From: Dromiciops gliroides
Lineage: Eukaryota > Chordata > Mammalia > Microbiotheria > Microbiotheriidae
Length of the DNA: 64,000 nucleotides
Assembly (NCBI RefSeq): GCF_019393635.1
Contig: NC_057866.1
Location: 227,629,359-227,693,358, forward strand
Direction of reading: 5' to 3'
Under the pieces are notes generated by a model, which did no database searches, was not told the origin of the DNA, and worked only from the letters and a program-made list of their open reading frames with translations. Shown here in pieces: positions 11,528-22,914 of this stretch; position 1 is the stretch's first letter, and each line of letters starts with the position of its first letter. The position numbers and the translations under genes are program-made.

Positions 11528-13246
11528 TATGGCAGAAGCCAAGAAGTTACCTGAGCTCTCCTGAGTTTCCCTCAAAAACAACATTAAATCAAGCCCCTAA
11601 ACAGATTCTGAAACTACAGAACCTACAAAAAGACAGAGACACAATCTTCCAATTTGAGATAATTTAGAAGATTTCAGGAAAGGTTGATCTCACTTGGTCA
11701 AAAGGGGAGTGCAGCACAGCTCAGTACAATGTGGAGGGGGTCTAGGTAAGTCAGCAGGAGGCTCTTGGCCACAGCACAGTAACTGAGACCCCTTGGTCCT
11801 GGCTCAGCAGGCTGGTGGCACAGCAGGTCAGTTGTGAAACCTGCCAGCACCAGCTGAGAGGGCAAACTGCCAGCTAGAGAACCACCCACAAGACAGGCAC
11901 AACTAGGCCAAGTCATCCCAGCACAGGGAGCAAGCCCAGAGTGGTGAAGAATCCACAAGCCACAGAGGCCTTGGAGCAGAAAGTTAGTGACCTGGCCCCT
12001 ATTCCCCAGCACAAAAAATTTGCAACAGTGACCCCCGTGCCTCAAGAGCAGACCTCAACTTTATTAGTAGAAAAAAAAATAAGCCACAACATGAATAAGA
12101 AACAGAAAAGGGCCCTTACCATTGAAAGTTTCTATGTAGACAAGGAAGAGCAAAACACAAATTCAGATGAGGACAATACTCTCAAAATAACTACATGTGA
12201 AGTCTCAAGAGGGAAGATGAATTGGTCTCAAGACCAAAAAGCCTTCTCGGAAGAGTTCAAAAAGGATTTTTGGTTTTTGGTTTGTTTTTTGGGTTTGGGT
12301 TTTTTTGTTGGTTTTTGGGGGGTTTTTTGGGGGGGGGCAATGAGGGTTAAGTGACTTACCCAGGGTCATACAGCTACTAAGTGGCAAGTGTCTGAGGCCA
12401 GATTTGAATTCAGGTCCTCCTGAATCCAGGGCTGGTGCTTTATCCACTGTGCCACCTAGCTGCCCCCAAAAAGGATTTAAAAAATAAAATATAACTTTTG
12501 AGATCTGTATTTATATTTGGGCAGATAGGAGTGTACATAGAGGATAGAGGTATAAAATGTCTTTGATGTGATGAGATAAAGAAGATTAAGGAGTAAAAAA
12601 AGGAGTATATGGGGAGAATAGGAAAGGGGAGGTGGAATGGGGAAAATAAGATGCAAGGAAATACACAGTAATCATAACTGTGAATGTGAATGGGATCAAC
12701 TATCCTATAAAATGGAAGCAGATAGCTTAGTGAATTACAAAACAGAATCCTACAATACAAGAGTTTACAAGAAACACATTTGAAGCAGAGAGATACACAC
12801 AGAGTAAAGGTAAAAGGCTGGAGCAGAATATATTATGCTTAAGCTGAAGTAAAAAAAAGCAGGGGTAGCAATCCTTATCTCCCCTCTTTCCCTCGGGGCA
12901 AAAATATATTACTATACCCACTTGAGTATGTATGTTATTCCCTCTTTGAGCCAATTCTGATGATAGTGAGGTTCACTCACTCCCCAACTCTTTCCCCCTA
13001 TTCCCCTTCCCTCCATAAACTTTTTTTCTTGTTTCCTTCATGTGAACTACCTCTCCCCAGTCCACCTCTACACTTCCCTCTCCCCCAGTCCTTTCCTCTT
13101 ACCCCTCAACCCTATTTTAAAGATGTCATCATGGGTTAGCTAAGGGCCAGTTCAATATTAGGAAAATTATCAACATAATCAACCACATCTATAACAAAAA
13201 TAACTGAAATCATATGATTATCTCAATAGATACAGAGAAAGCTTTT
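11528..13246 (+). mobile_element. Plus-strand L1, first part (5' UTR to ORF2 RT region)
   Basis: Begins GGCAGAAGCCAAGAAGTTACC (L1 5' end class), passes an ATGAATTGGTCTCAAGACC ORF1 start near 12219, then ORF2 endonuclease sequence near 12680-12880 and reverse-transcriptase sequence ending ATTATCTCAATAGATACAGAG. Most of ORF1 and much of ORF2 are missing, and the frames are broken. It resumes at 16673 after an inserted block. Confidence 0.8.
12270..12466 (-). mobile_element. Short CORE-SINE in L1 ORF1, G/T-rich tail
   Basis: CAAAAAGGATTT at 12258-12269 and 12467-12478 is an exact target duplication. The tail is an unusual TTTGG/TTTTTGGG mixture of about 70 bp. Confidence 0.93.
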
Positions 13247-16078
13247 TTTTTCAGCAACAAACATTTATTTTTATTTTCCAGTTACATGTAAGTGTAGTTT
13301 TCAACATTCATTTTCATAAGATTTAGAGTTCCAAATTTTTCTCCCTCCCTCCCTCCCTTTCCTCCCCCCTCCACAAGATCACAATCAGGTTATATATGTA
13401 CAATCCACAAGTGTTCTTTTTATCAGTTCTTTCTAGAGGGGTGCATAGTAACCTTCCTCATTAGTTCCTTGGGATTGCCTTGGATCATTGCATTGCTGAG
13501 AATAGTTAAGTCATTCACAATTGCTCATTAAACAATACTGCTGTCACTACGCACAATGTCCTCTCAGCTCTGCTCACTTCACTATACATTGATGTTCATT
13601 AGTCTTTCAAGGTTTTTGGGGGATCATCCTGTTTGTCATTTCTTGTAGCACAAGACCATTCCACTACAATCATATAACACAGCTTTTTCCATCATTCCTC
13701 AATTGATGGATATTCCCTTGATTCTCAATTCTTAGCCTCCACAAAGAGTTGCTATAAATATTTTTTGTACAATTTTTCCCCCTTTTCTCTTTTTCATGAT
13801 TACTATTGTTAACTGTTTCCCTTCCATCCTATTCCCTTCCCCATGATATTTATTCTATTATCCATCCTCTTTCATCCTATCACTCTTCAAAAGGGATTTG
13901 CTTCTGTCTGTCCCCTCCCCCACTCTGCCCTTCCTTCTTTTGCCCCTCTCTCTTTATCCCCTTCCCCACCTATTTTCCTGCAGGGTTATAGAGATTACTC
14001 TACCCAATTGAGTGTGTACATTATTCCCTCCTTGAGCCAATTCTAATGAGATTAAGGTCTCTGAGACCATTTTGATGAGTGTTAAGATCATTTACTGCCC
14101 AGATTAAACAGATTACTACACCCACTTCGGTGTGTCTGTTAGTCCCTCCTTGAGGCAGCTCTGATGAGTTTAAGGTCTTTGAGCCTTTTCTGATGAGTGT
14201 AAAATTCATTTATTGCCCTGCTCCTCTTCCATCTCTTCCCCCACTCCATAAGCCTTTTCCTGTTTCTTTCATGTAGGATTTCACTTCTTCCCTTCCCCCT
14301 CCCCCAGTGAATTCCCTTCACCCCTCAATTTAACCCTAAAGATGTCATCACCTAGTTAAGTGACACATTCAGACACAAGACAGTCACCCACTGTATAACC
14401 CCAGGTATGTCCCCCAGCTCCAATTTTTTATGGTTCTCTAGGGTCTTGTATTTGAAAGTCAAATTTGCCATTCAGTTCATGTCTTTTCATCACAAATATC
14501 TGAAGGTCTTCTTTTTCATTGAAATCCCATTTTTTCCGCTGAAAGATTATGCTGTTTTGCTGGGTAGGTGATTCTTGGTTGTAATCCCATTTCCTTTGCC
14601 CTCTGGAATATGATAATATTCCATGCCCTCTGGTCCATTAATGTAGAAGCTGCTAGATCTTGTGCTATCCTGACTGGGGCTCCACAGTACTTGAATTCTT
14701 TCTTTGTGGCAGCTTGCAATATTTTCTCCTTGACCTGAGAGCTCCGGAATTTGGCTATAATATTCCTAGGAGTTTTCCTTTTGGGATCTCCTTCTGGAGG
14801 TGATCGGTGGATTCTTTCAATTTCTATTTTAGCAGCTTCTTCTAGAATTTCAGGGCAATTTTCCCTGAGAATATCTTGGAAGATGATGTCTAAGCTCTTT
14901 CCTTGATCATGGTTTTCAGGTAGACCAATAATTTTTAAATTATCTCTCCTGGACCTATTTTCCAGATCATCAGTTTTTCCCAGAAGATATTTCACATTGC
15001 CCTCTATTTTTTTATTCATTTGGATTTGCTTTATTGTGTCTTGGTTTCTCATAAAGTCACTGGCTTCCATTTGTTCAATCCTCATTCTTAGACAATTATT
15101 TTCATCAGAGAGCTTTTGTACCTCCTTTTCCATTTGGCCAATTTGACTTTTCAAGCTGTTGACTTTTTTCTCCTGTCTTTCCTGCATCTCCCTCATTTCT
15201 CTTTCCATTTTTTCCTCTACCTCTCTAACTTTATCTTCAAAGTCCTTTTTGAGCACCTCTATGGCCTGAGACCAATTCATATTTTTCTTGGAAACTTTAG
15301 ATATTTATTTAGATATTTAGATAAGCCCTGATGTTGACATCTTCCTCTGAGAGGGTGCACCTCAGTGTTCCTTGTTACTGAAGAAACTTTCTATGGTCCT
15401 CACCTTTCTCTGCTCATCTTGCCTTTCTTTCACTTGACTTTTAGCTCCTTAAAGTGGGGCACTGTTTCCCGGCTACAGTATCCCAAGCTTAAGAAGTCCC
15501 AGGTGGTATGATTTAAGGAGAATCAGGTTCACTTGCCCGGCCTGTTTCCTGGTCCTAAATGACCCCAGACCAACTTGCCAATCAACCAGCTTTGTGTGTT
15601 GTGGTTGTTAGCTCAGACGAGCCTGAGCCCCTCCCCCACCTGGGCCACTGCTACTCAAGCCTACCACCTGGTTCTCAGCAGGAGTGTAAAATCCAAGTTC
15701 TGCCTTAGCACCAGCATAGACCCCTGTAGTCTCCCCCCTGCCCAGGGCTCAGCCCTCTCACCAGACTGTGAGCTTAGTTCCAGATGACACTGGTGCTTCA
15801 GTTGATTCAGAGGCTCTGGGGGTCTCCTTCTCTGGTGAGGCCTTCCTGGGACTGGATCTGTGTCAGGGTGACTGTGGGGTTGGGCTCCACTCCTGTATCA
15901 GCACAGCAGCTCCATCCTTCTGACCTTCCAAGCCGTTGTTGGCTAGAAGATGATTTCAGCACATTCTTCTGTGAGTTTTGCTGCTCTGGGCATTTTCCTA
16001 TGTCATTATTTGGATGTTTTTTGGATCGATCATGTCATGAGTTCAGGAGCTCACTGCCTTTCCTCTGCCATCTTGAGA
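13247..16078 (-). mobile_element. HAL1-type half-L1 element (ORF1, no ORF2), full length
   Basis: Reading the minus strand from 16078: CAAGATGGCAGAGGAAAGGCAG 5' end, a roughly 780-bp GC-richer 5' UTR, ORF1 from 15280, a linker holding two 117-bp tandem units (13984-14100 and 14101-14217), then directly the last part of L1 ORF2 plus 3' UTR and an A tail at 13247. ORF2, about 3.8 kb in a complete L1, is absent, the arrangement described for HAL1 elements. The same structure occurs on the plus strand at 40042-42940. Confidence 0.85.
14516..15280 (-). pseudogene. L1/HAL1 ORF1 protein, open for 254 codons, C-terminus frameshifted
   Basis: Encodes an L1 ORF1p-like RNA-binding chaperone. Residues 1-95 form a heptad-rich coiled coil (LKKDFEDKVREVEEKME...), about 100-180 an RRM-like region (RRDNLKIIGLPENHDQGK), and about 180-240 the basic C-terminal domain (PRNIIAKFRSSQVKEK; AQDLAASTLMDQRAW). 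After PRITYPAK the frame shifts: against the copies at 41590 and 38160, two bases are missing near 14553, so the last 40 or so residues are replaced by a short wrong-frame tail ending KMGFQ. The start MNWSQ agrees with the other copies. Unlikely to be functional now, but recently active by its openness. Confidence 0.85.
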
Positions 16079-16085
16079 AAGATTT

Positions 16086-16672
16086 TTTAAAAAATAATAA
16101 TAAACCTTTTTATTTATACTTTTGAGTTCCAAATTTCATCCATCCTTTCCTTCCTTCCCTCCCTCCTCCCTGAGGCAGTAAGCAGATATGGGATATACAT
16201 ACACAATTATGTAAAACATTACCATATTAGTCATGTGTAGAAGAAAACTTGAAGAAAAGGAAAAAAATGAAAGAGTGAAAAACAGCATGCTTCAGTCTGT
16301 GTTCTACCCATATCAGTTCTTTCTTTGGAGGTGAATAGCATGCTTCATCCGTAGTCCTTTGGGATTCTCTTGGATCACTGTATTGCTGAGAATAGTTGTC
16401 TTTCACAGTTCTTCACTGAACAATATTGCTGTCTCTGTGCACAATGTTCTCTTGGTTGCCACTCGGTTCACTCTACATCAGTTCATAAAACTCTTTCCAG
16501 GCCTTTCTGAAATCATACTGCTTGTCATTTCTTAAAGAATAATAACATTTCATCACCATCATAAACCACAGCTTATTGAGCCATTCCCCAATTGATGGGC
16601 ATTCCTTTGATTTCCAATTCTTAGCCACAACAAAAAGAGCTGTTATAAATATTTTTGTACAAATAGGTTTTT
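16086..16672 (-). mobile_element. L1 3' end (ORF2 C-terminus and 3' UTR)
   Basis: On the minus strand: CTATTTGTACAAAAATATTTATAACAGC through the ORF2 end and 3' UTR to an A-rich tail at 16086, directly next to the HAL1 5' end. The right flank CAGAGAAGCTTTT (16673-16685) repeats CAGAGAAAGCTTTT (13233-13246), so the target duplication brackets this fragment and the HAL1 together. Confidence 0.85.
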
Positions 16673-17915
16673 CAGAGAAGCTTTTGACAAAATACAGCAT
16701 CCATTCCTGTTAAAAACACTAGCAAGCATAGAAATAAATAAGGCTTTCCTTACAATGATAAACAGTATCTATCTTTCTTTGGTGGGGCAATAGGGGTTAA
16801 GTGACTTGCCCAGGGTCACACAGCTAGTAAGTGTCAAGTGTCTCAGGACAGATTAGAACTCAGGTCCTCCTGAATCCAGGGCTGGTGCTTTATCCACTGC
16901 ACCACCTAGCTGCCCCTAAACAGTATCTATCTTAAACCATCCACAAGCATTATATGTAATGGGGATAAGTTCCCATTCCCAATAAGATCAGGGGTGAAAC
17001 AGAGATGTCCATTATCACCACTATTATTCAATATTGTACTAGAAATGTTAGCCTTAGCAATAAGAGAAGAAAAAGAAATTGAAGGAATTAGAATAGCAAG
17101 AAACAAAACTATCATTCATTGCAGATAATATGATGATATACTTATAGAATCCTAAAGAATCAACCAAAAAACTACTTGAAAAAATTAACAACTTTAGCAA
17201 ATTTGCAGGATATAAAATAAACCCACACAAATCATCAGCATTTCTATATATGACCAACAAAGTCCAGCAGCAAGAGATAGAAAGTCCATTTAATATAACT
17301 ATAGAAAATATGAAATATTTGGGAGCCTACCTGCCAAGACAAACCCAGGAACTATATCAACACAGTTACAAAACACTTTTCACACAAATAAAATCAGAAC
17401 TAAACAAATGGGAAAATATCAATTGCTCATGGGTAGGCTATGTTAATATAATAAAAAAAAAACATTCTACCTATATTGATTTGCTTATTCAGTGCCACAC
17501 AAATCAAACTACCAAAAACTTATTTCATAGAGCTAGAAAAAAAATAACAAAATTCATCTGGAAGAACAAAAGGTCAAGAATATCAAGGGAATTAATGAAA
17601 ACAATGCAAAGGAAGGTAGCTTAGCTGTACCATATCTAAAACTATATTATAAAGCAACAACTATTTGGTATTGGCTAACAAATAGAGTGGTGGATCAGTG
17701 AAATAGGTTAGGCACACAAAACACAGCAGTAAATGAATATAGTAATCTCCTGTTTGATAAACCCAAAGACTCTAGCCTCTGAGATAAGAACTCATTATTT
17801 GACAAAAACTGCTGGAGAAACTGGAAAATAGTATGGCAGAAACTAGGCATAGTATGCCTCTTCTCTAATGAGTATGGAACTAGCTTAGAGACAGAAAACA
17901 AATGGTAAAAATAAA
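16673..17915 (+). mobile_element. Plus-strand L1, second part (ORF2 RT and downstream)
   Basis: Continues the L1 broken at 13246: CTTTTGACAAAATACAGCATCC follows on from GATACAGAGAAAG. It holds the RT segment with GTTCCCATTCCCAATAAGATCAGG and GATGTCCATTATCACCACTATTATTCAATATT, and later ORF2 sequence to about 17910. Frames are broken; the longest readable piece is 17250-17624. Confidence 0.85.
16776..16917 (-). mobile_element. Short CORE-SINE with target duplication
   Basis: AAACAGTATCTATCTT at 16760-16775 and 16918-16933 is an exact 16-bp duplication within L1 ORF2. Confidence 0.95.
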
Positions 17916-17918
17916 TGA

Positions 17919-18043
17919 GGGGCAGCTAGGTGGCGCAGTGGATAGAGCACCCGCCCTGGATCCAGGAGGACCTGAGTTCAAATCCAACCTCAGACTTACT
18001 AGTTGGGCAAGTCACTTAACCCCAATTGCCTGATTAAAAAAAA
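17919..18043 (+). mobile_element. Short CORE-SINE
   Basis: GGGGCAGCTAGGTGGCGCAG head; part of the CORE is deleted (CAGACTTACTAGTTGGGCAAG). Confidence 0.88.
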
Positions 18044-18054
18044 GAAGAATAAAT

Positions 18055-18197
18055 GAGCCTAGGTGGTGCAGTGAGTGGATAAAGCACTGACCATGGATTC
18101 AGGGGGACCTGAGTTCAAATCCAGCCTCAGACACTTACTAACTATGTGACCCTGGGCAAGTCACTTAAACCCCATTGCCCCCTCCCCCAAAAAGAAT
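18055..18197 (+). mobile_element. Short CORE-SINE
   Basis: Second copy in tandem and in the same orientation as the one ending at 18043, with GAATAAATGA between and after, so it probably inserted into the first copy's tail. Confidence 0.88.
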
Positions 18198-18448
18198 AAA
18201 TGAACCTTCTCTGGATTAAAAAAAATTGCACAACTCCGCTTTTTCTCACATAAAGACTTAGACTTAGACTTCTTAATAAATAACCTAGAAGAGGCTAGAC
18301 ACAATATAAATCTCATGGTTTGTTGTATGACACTAAGCTTTTGGAGGTATCTTAATGACAAATTGGTTGAAATAAAATAATGGATGAGGCTACATAAACA
18401 AAGAGTAAAGTTACAGATTGCAGATAAATTCATTTAGGGGAAAAAAGG

Positions 18449-18617
18449 ATCATAGATTTAGAGCTGGAAGGGATGTTATAAATCACTTAGTCCAACCCCT
18501 ACATTTAATAGACAAGAAAAGTGAGACAAAAAAAAGTTTGCATGACATGGCAGGGCTGGGATAAAACCTCAGACTTCTGATTCAAAATCCAGCACCTTCC
18601 TACTAGACAGTGCTGTG
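18449..18617 (+). mobile_element. MIR-related repeat
   Basis: CATAGATTTAGAGCTGGAAGGGATG ... GTCCAACCCCTACATTTAATAGACAAG ... CAGGGCTGGGATAAAACCTCAGA: an old mammalian repeat with a reversed MIR-like end. Confidence 0.5.
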
Positions 18618-18620
18618 CAT

Positions 18621-18621
<1 letters not shown>

Positions 18622-18687
<66 letters not shown>

Positions 18688-18770
18688 GTGTAACTTCCTC
18701 TCTTCTATATCTCTGACTTAGTCTCTGTCTCTCTCTCCATTATTCTGTCTTCCTCTCTGCATCTCTCTTT
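18622..18770 (+). repeat. (CT)n microsatellite
   Basis: 56 bp of pure CT repeat followed by imperfect CTCTGT units. Confidence 0.95.
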
Positions 18771-18938
18771 ATATAGATATAGAAAATCTAGACACACCTA
18801 GATAGGCACATCTAACCAAGAAATGAAATTTAAGGATCTGTTCCATGAAGACATTGTTTCTATAGCCAAAAAAATCCCAACAAAATTGTTAAACATCACA
18901 GGATGGATTACTAGAAACAAAATGGAAAATGATATCCA

Positions 18939-19211
18939 TGGGGCAGCTAGGTGACACAGTGGATAGAGAATTGGGCCTAGAGTCAGGGAGACTCATCTTC
19001 CTGAGCTCAAATCTGGATTCAGATATTTGCTAGCTGTATGACCCTGAACAAGTTACGTTTACAGTTACAAGAAACTGTTTACCTCAGTTTCCTCATCTGT
19101 AAAATGAGTTGGAGATGGAAATGGCAAACTACTTCAGTACGTCTGACAAGAAAACTCCAAATGGTGTCACGAAGAGTCAGATGCTACTACTGAAAAACAA
19201 CTGAACAACAA
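18939..19211 (+). mobile_element. Mar1-type CORE-SINE, complete
   Basis: About 273 bp: tRNA head, AGACTCATCTTCCTGAGCTCAAATC, CORE, CAGTTTCCTCATCTGTAAAATGAG, then GAAATGGCAAACTAC and the RTE-like tail GTGTCACGAAGAGTCAGATGC ... CTGAACAACA. The most complete example of this family in the window. Confidence 0.88.
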
Positions 19212-19214
19212 CCC

Positions 19215-20270
19215 TATCCTTATATAAAACCCTAATGCTTTTTTTTTCTTTGCTTTTGTGCAAAAGCACAAAGGATGATCTGTGTAGTTCTGAGCTCTTA
19301 ACCTCAGGAAAGACAAAACAGAGTCCTGAAAAGAGCAAGGAAATGACCCAAGGGAGAGATGGATTTCTTCTGTAAGAAGATATTTATTTCAGCATCTCTG
19401 GGATCTGTCATTTTATCGCTCCTTCCATCTGCAGATAACAATCCTTGTATAGGAACAATGACTAAAGCTGGAATTTCATTTATATAAGTTCTCCCCTTAT
19501 CGATGCAGGTTGGCATCTTCTCTGTAATGCAGTCTTAGAGAGTTGCGAGACCCCTGAGAGATTAAGAGACTTGTCCAAGGTCATTCAGCCAGCATGTGTT
19601 AGAGGAAAGCAAGATCTCTTTCACAGAAGAAAATTAATACCTCAGCAGTCACTCACTGAAACATTGTCCATCTCTAAATGGAGATAAGAACAGCACCTAT
19701 CTTAAGGCTTTTGTGAAGATCCAATGAAATGATATATAATGCTTGTAACTTTATTCTACATGAGAAAGCATGCTCTTTGATCTGTAGGAAACCTGGAGTT
19801 AAGTTCGAAATAGAACAGATGCCGATAATAAGAATGAGTTACTGAGAAATGGCATAATAAAATCAAGGACAGGTTACTCTACTCTAAGCCAAATTATTTT
19901 GCACATAGGACCATCCAAGTTGCAACATACGTATGTGGGAGATGTGTGTTCTATCCTGGTTCAGTCAATAGCTGTGGCCTGTTTGGAGGTGAAACTGTTT
20001 TAAATTTCATTGGTGTCTGCCAGCAACATCATGGATACCAAGACAAATCTAAATCTTAATAATCAGTGTGACTGTGGGCAGAATAGACTTCATTCTATTT
20101 CACATTTATCTGCTCTACTGAAAAGTTTAATTACAATTTTAAAATAATTTCCCCAAATATAAGAGATTTTAAACCGATTAGATTTCAATTGAATTATTAT
20201 GCATTTGTTTATTAGCCAGTAAGACAACAGGGAGATTTTTATTATCTACATGAAACAGAGAAGACAACTC
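19215..20270. other. Mostly unassigned; small MIR pieces
   Basis: Weak MIR traces lie at about 19554-19612 (reversed CORE) and 19665-19745 (MIR tail). Nothing recognisable in the rest. Confidence 0.4.
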
Positions 20271-20289
20271 TTTCATCATGCCATTCCTA

Positions 20290-20415
20290 GATACCTCTTA
20301 CATCATATATCATATATTCCATGAACCTACATTGACTCCCTACTGCCTAAAGAATTTAGGCCAAAATTCATTTGTCTGGCATTCAAGTTCCTCCACCAAA
20401 AAGAACCACCTGAGC
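20290..20415 (+). mobile_element. L2 fragment (tentative)
   Basis: ACATTGACTCCCTACTGCCTAAAGAATTTAGGCC followed by TGGCATTCAAGTTCCTCCACC resembles the L2 3' region (CTCCCTATTGCC ... TGGCTTTCAAAGCCCT). Confidence 0.5.
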
Positions 20416-20592
20416 TCTCTCACAGCTATTCTGGATCCAGAATATGGATCACACACTGTTACCAAGTCAGACTGACATACTAAGTCTTAGTAATATCATC
20501 AGTAGATCAAATATACTAAGGTCTTGACTCTGCTCCAGGGCATGCATATACAGATGTGCACACACACATATATACATAAACAAATATACAGA

Positions 20593-20621
20593 TACACACA
20601 CACACACACACACACACACAC
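20593..20621 (+). repeat. (CA)n microsatellite
   Basis: About 28 bp of CA units between ATATACA-rich flanks. Confidence 0.9.
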
Positions 20622-20685
20622 GTACATATTTGGCAATATGAAGTCATTGTATAGGTTCCAAACAGAGTATACCTGTAGAATTTGA

Positions 20686-20822
20686 GGCAATGTTCTCCTG
20701 GTTCTGCTCACTTTACTATACATCAGTTCATACAAGTCTTTCCAGGACTTTCTGAAATCCTGCTTGTCATTTCTCATAGCACAATAATATTGTCACTATC
20801 ATATACCACAGAATCTACTGAA
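20686..20822 (-). mobile_element. L1 ORF2/3' UTR fragment
   Basis: CAATGTTCTCCTGGTTCTGCTCACTTTACTATACATCAGTTCATAC and TGCTTGTCATTTCTCATAGCACAATAATATT, the reversed L1 3' end. Confidence 0.8.
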
Positions 20823-20829
20823 CAGAGAA

Positions 20830-22910
20830 ACAGAGAGTAGAGAGATTAGAAGAGAGACTAGAAATATGATTACTTAGAAATAGTGGTTTGCAGCAGGGAA
20901 AATTCAAAGTAAAACATGAAGGCTAAAAAAAAAATTGTAGCATTTGGATTGAAATAATTTACATCTGTGGATCTAATGCCCAACTCCTCTCTGCCTGGAT
21001 CTTTAGTTTCAGTGTTTTTTTGGCAAGTTTATAATAGCAACTGCTAAGAAACCTTGAAGAAAAAAATTAATATTTTTCTATCAAGAAGCAAAGGCTAATT
21101 AGTTTTCCTTACTTTCATTTTCTGTCCTCTTGGCCCTACCACTTAATGTGTTCACCTACACATCCTTTGGGGCCCAGATGTACACAGCCAGGAGGGAGCT
21201 AATAGGGTGTGGATGTACTTTGCCAAAACAGTGCTTCCAAGAAAACGGTTGCTTTCCTCTCATCCCTCTAAAAGTCGGGAACATTGAACCTGCCCCTTGC
21301 TTCAGTGAAAAGCCTTGTTCTTGCCCTATCCAAAAGTGTTTTAGGAGAATGTAGAGATTATTTAACCTCATCTATAAAAGCTCTAGAAACTGGGAAGATT
21401 CCTTTTCTTTCAGAGGGCAATGTAATTTCTTCAAATCTCTCAGCTCTTTGCCGTAGATGACTATACTTAGAAAGGTAATTGCTTGTTTTGTTTTTATTCC
21501 AAAAGGATACTTTAGGCATTTTAGATTGAATGTGTAAACTTGCATTCCTTTGACTAGTCCTTAATGAATTTATAGAATATATCCTAAAAGAATGAACACA
21601 ATGAATACACAATAAACTTTACTTTAGCTTACAATAACACAAAAAATTTGCTTTTAAGTATTGTCAATTTAGCATCATTTACTGGATAAAGGATTAGGAA
21701 AGAATGTGTCTCAAATACAACTAAAAATTTCCATGACTACAGTGTTAATTTCTTCTCCAAGGTCTCCTTGAAGGACGTTTCCTCATCTATAAAATCAGAG
21801 AGCTGGACTAGATGCTCACCAAAGTTCCTCCCAACACTAAAACCCTAAGCTGTACCATAGGCATATTATAGGTGTGGGATAAATCCCTCAGTGGAAGTCA
21901 CAAGTTCGGCCCTGTCACTTAATCCCTCTATTGCCAAGTGTGGCAGAACCAATATTTGCCATGTAGGCTTCCCAGTTTTCCCTTTAGAAGTATTGAAATG
22001 ATCCTTATCTAGCTCAGGCCACTGATCCAACTTTCTGGAGGCCTGAGGCTAAGAGACAAATCATGAAAGATAGACTTGTCTTCCCCTCAGGCCTGACGGC
22101 CATTTCAACATGGCCAACACAGAGGTAGAGAAACCACATGCAAATAAACCAATGCTATATCCTTCTGTGTATCCTTTGACTGCTATAGCTAAATAAAGGT
22201 TTTCTTGTTAGATGGTCTACAAGTATCTTGTTCCATCCCATTTCCAAGCCTGAAGTTCCAGGCCAGCCTGAATCAGGTCCAGCCTACAAAAGTTGGTAGG
22301 ATGGGAGCAGAAGAAGCTCATGCTCAAAGTGGGGGAATGGTAATGTACAGGAAGCAGAGACTTTATTGAAAGGATGGCATGATTTGGCTGCCACAGATAA
22401 GCTTTCTCAATGTGATTGGGAATGTGACTCCAGTGAGTCCACAGAGGATAAAATAACTTCAAGAAAGTTAGTTAATGGCTGCATGCGGGCTGGATTGCTA
22501 AAATAAAAGTAAACTATCCCTGCACATGTTACAATGAAAAAGAGGTAAGAGAGAAAGAGTCTATATCGAGCCAACTCCCTTTTCAACAACCTTATGTGGC
22601 CCATGAAGAAGGCAGATGGTTTCTGGTGATTTACAGTGGACAATTAGGGGACTTAATGAAGTTGTCACGGCATTGCTACAGTTGTTCCTGATCTGGTCAA
22701 TGTAGTAGAGCAGGTAGCACAGGGGCCTGCTCCTGATAGTGATAAAATGGAGATGTCAACCTTGATAATGTCTTTTTCTTTATTCTTGTGACTGAGACTA
22801 GTGAGGAGCAGTTCCTCCCTAGGATTATCTGAATTTTTCCTCATGCTGACACTATCTGGTGAGTAAAGAGCTCAAAGAAGCCTCACTACTTGAGGGCACT
22901 TAGGTCCACC
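20830..22910. other. No gene recognised
   Basis: Largely unique-looking. A MIR-like tail lies at 21770-21850 (GTTTCCTCATCTATAAAATC). An AATAAAGGTTTTCTTGTT end near 22192 could belong to an old LTR, but no paired end was found. Confidence 0.4.
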
Positions 22911-22914
22911 ATTA

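Noticed and set aside
16086..17915. Apparent twin-priming inversion of an L1 (minus-strand 3' end next to plus-strand ORF2)
   Set aside because: The plus-strand ORF2 continues exactly from 13246, with a shared CAGAGAA(A)GCTTTT flank. It is a nested insertion, not a 5' inversion.
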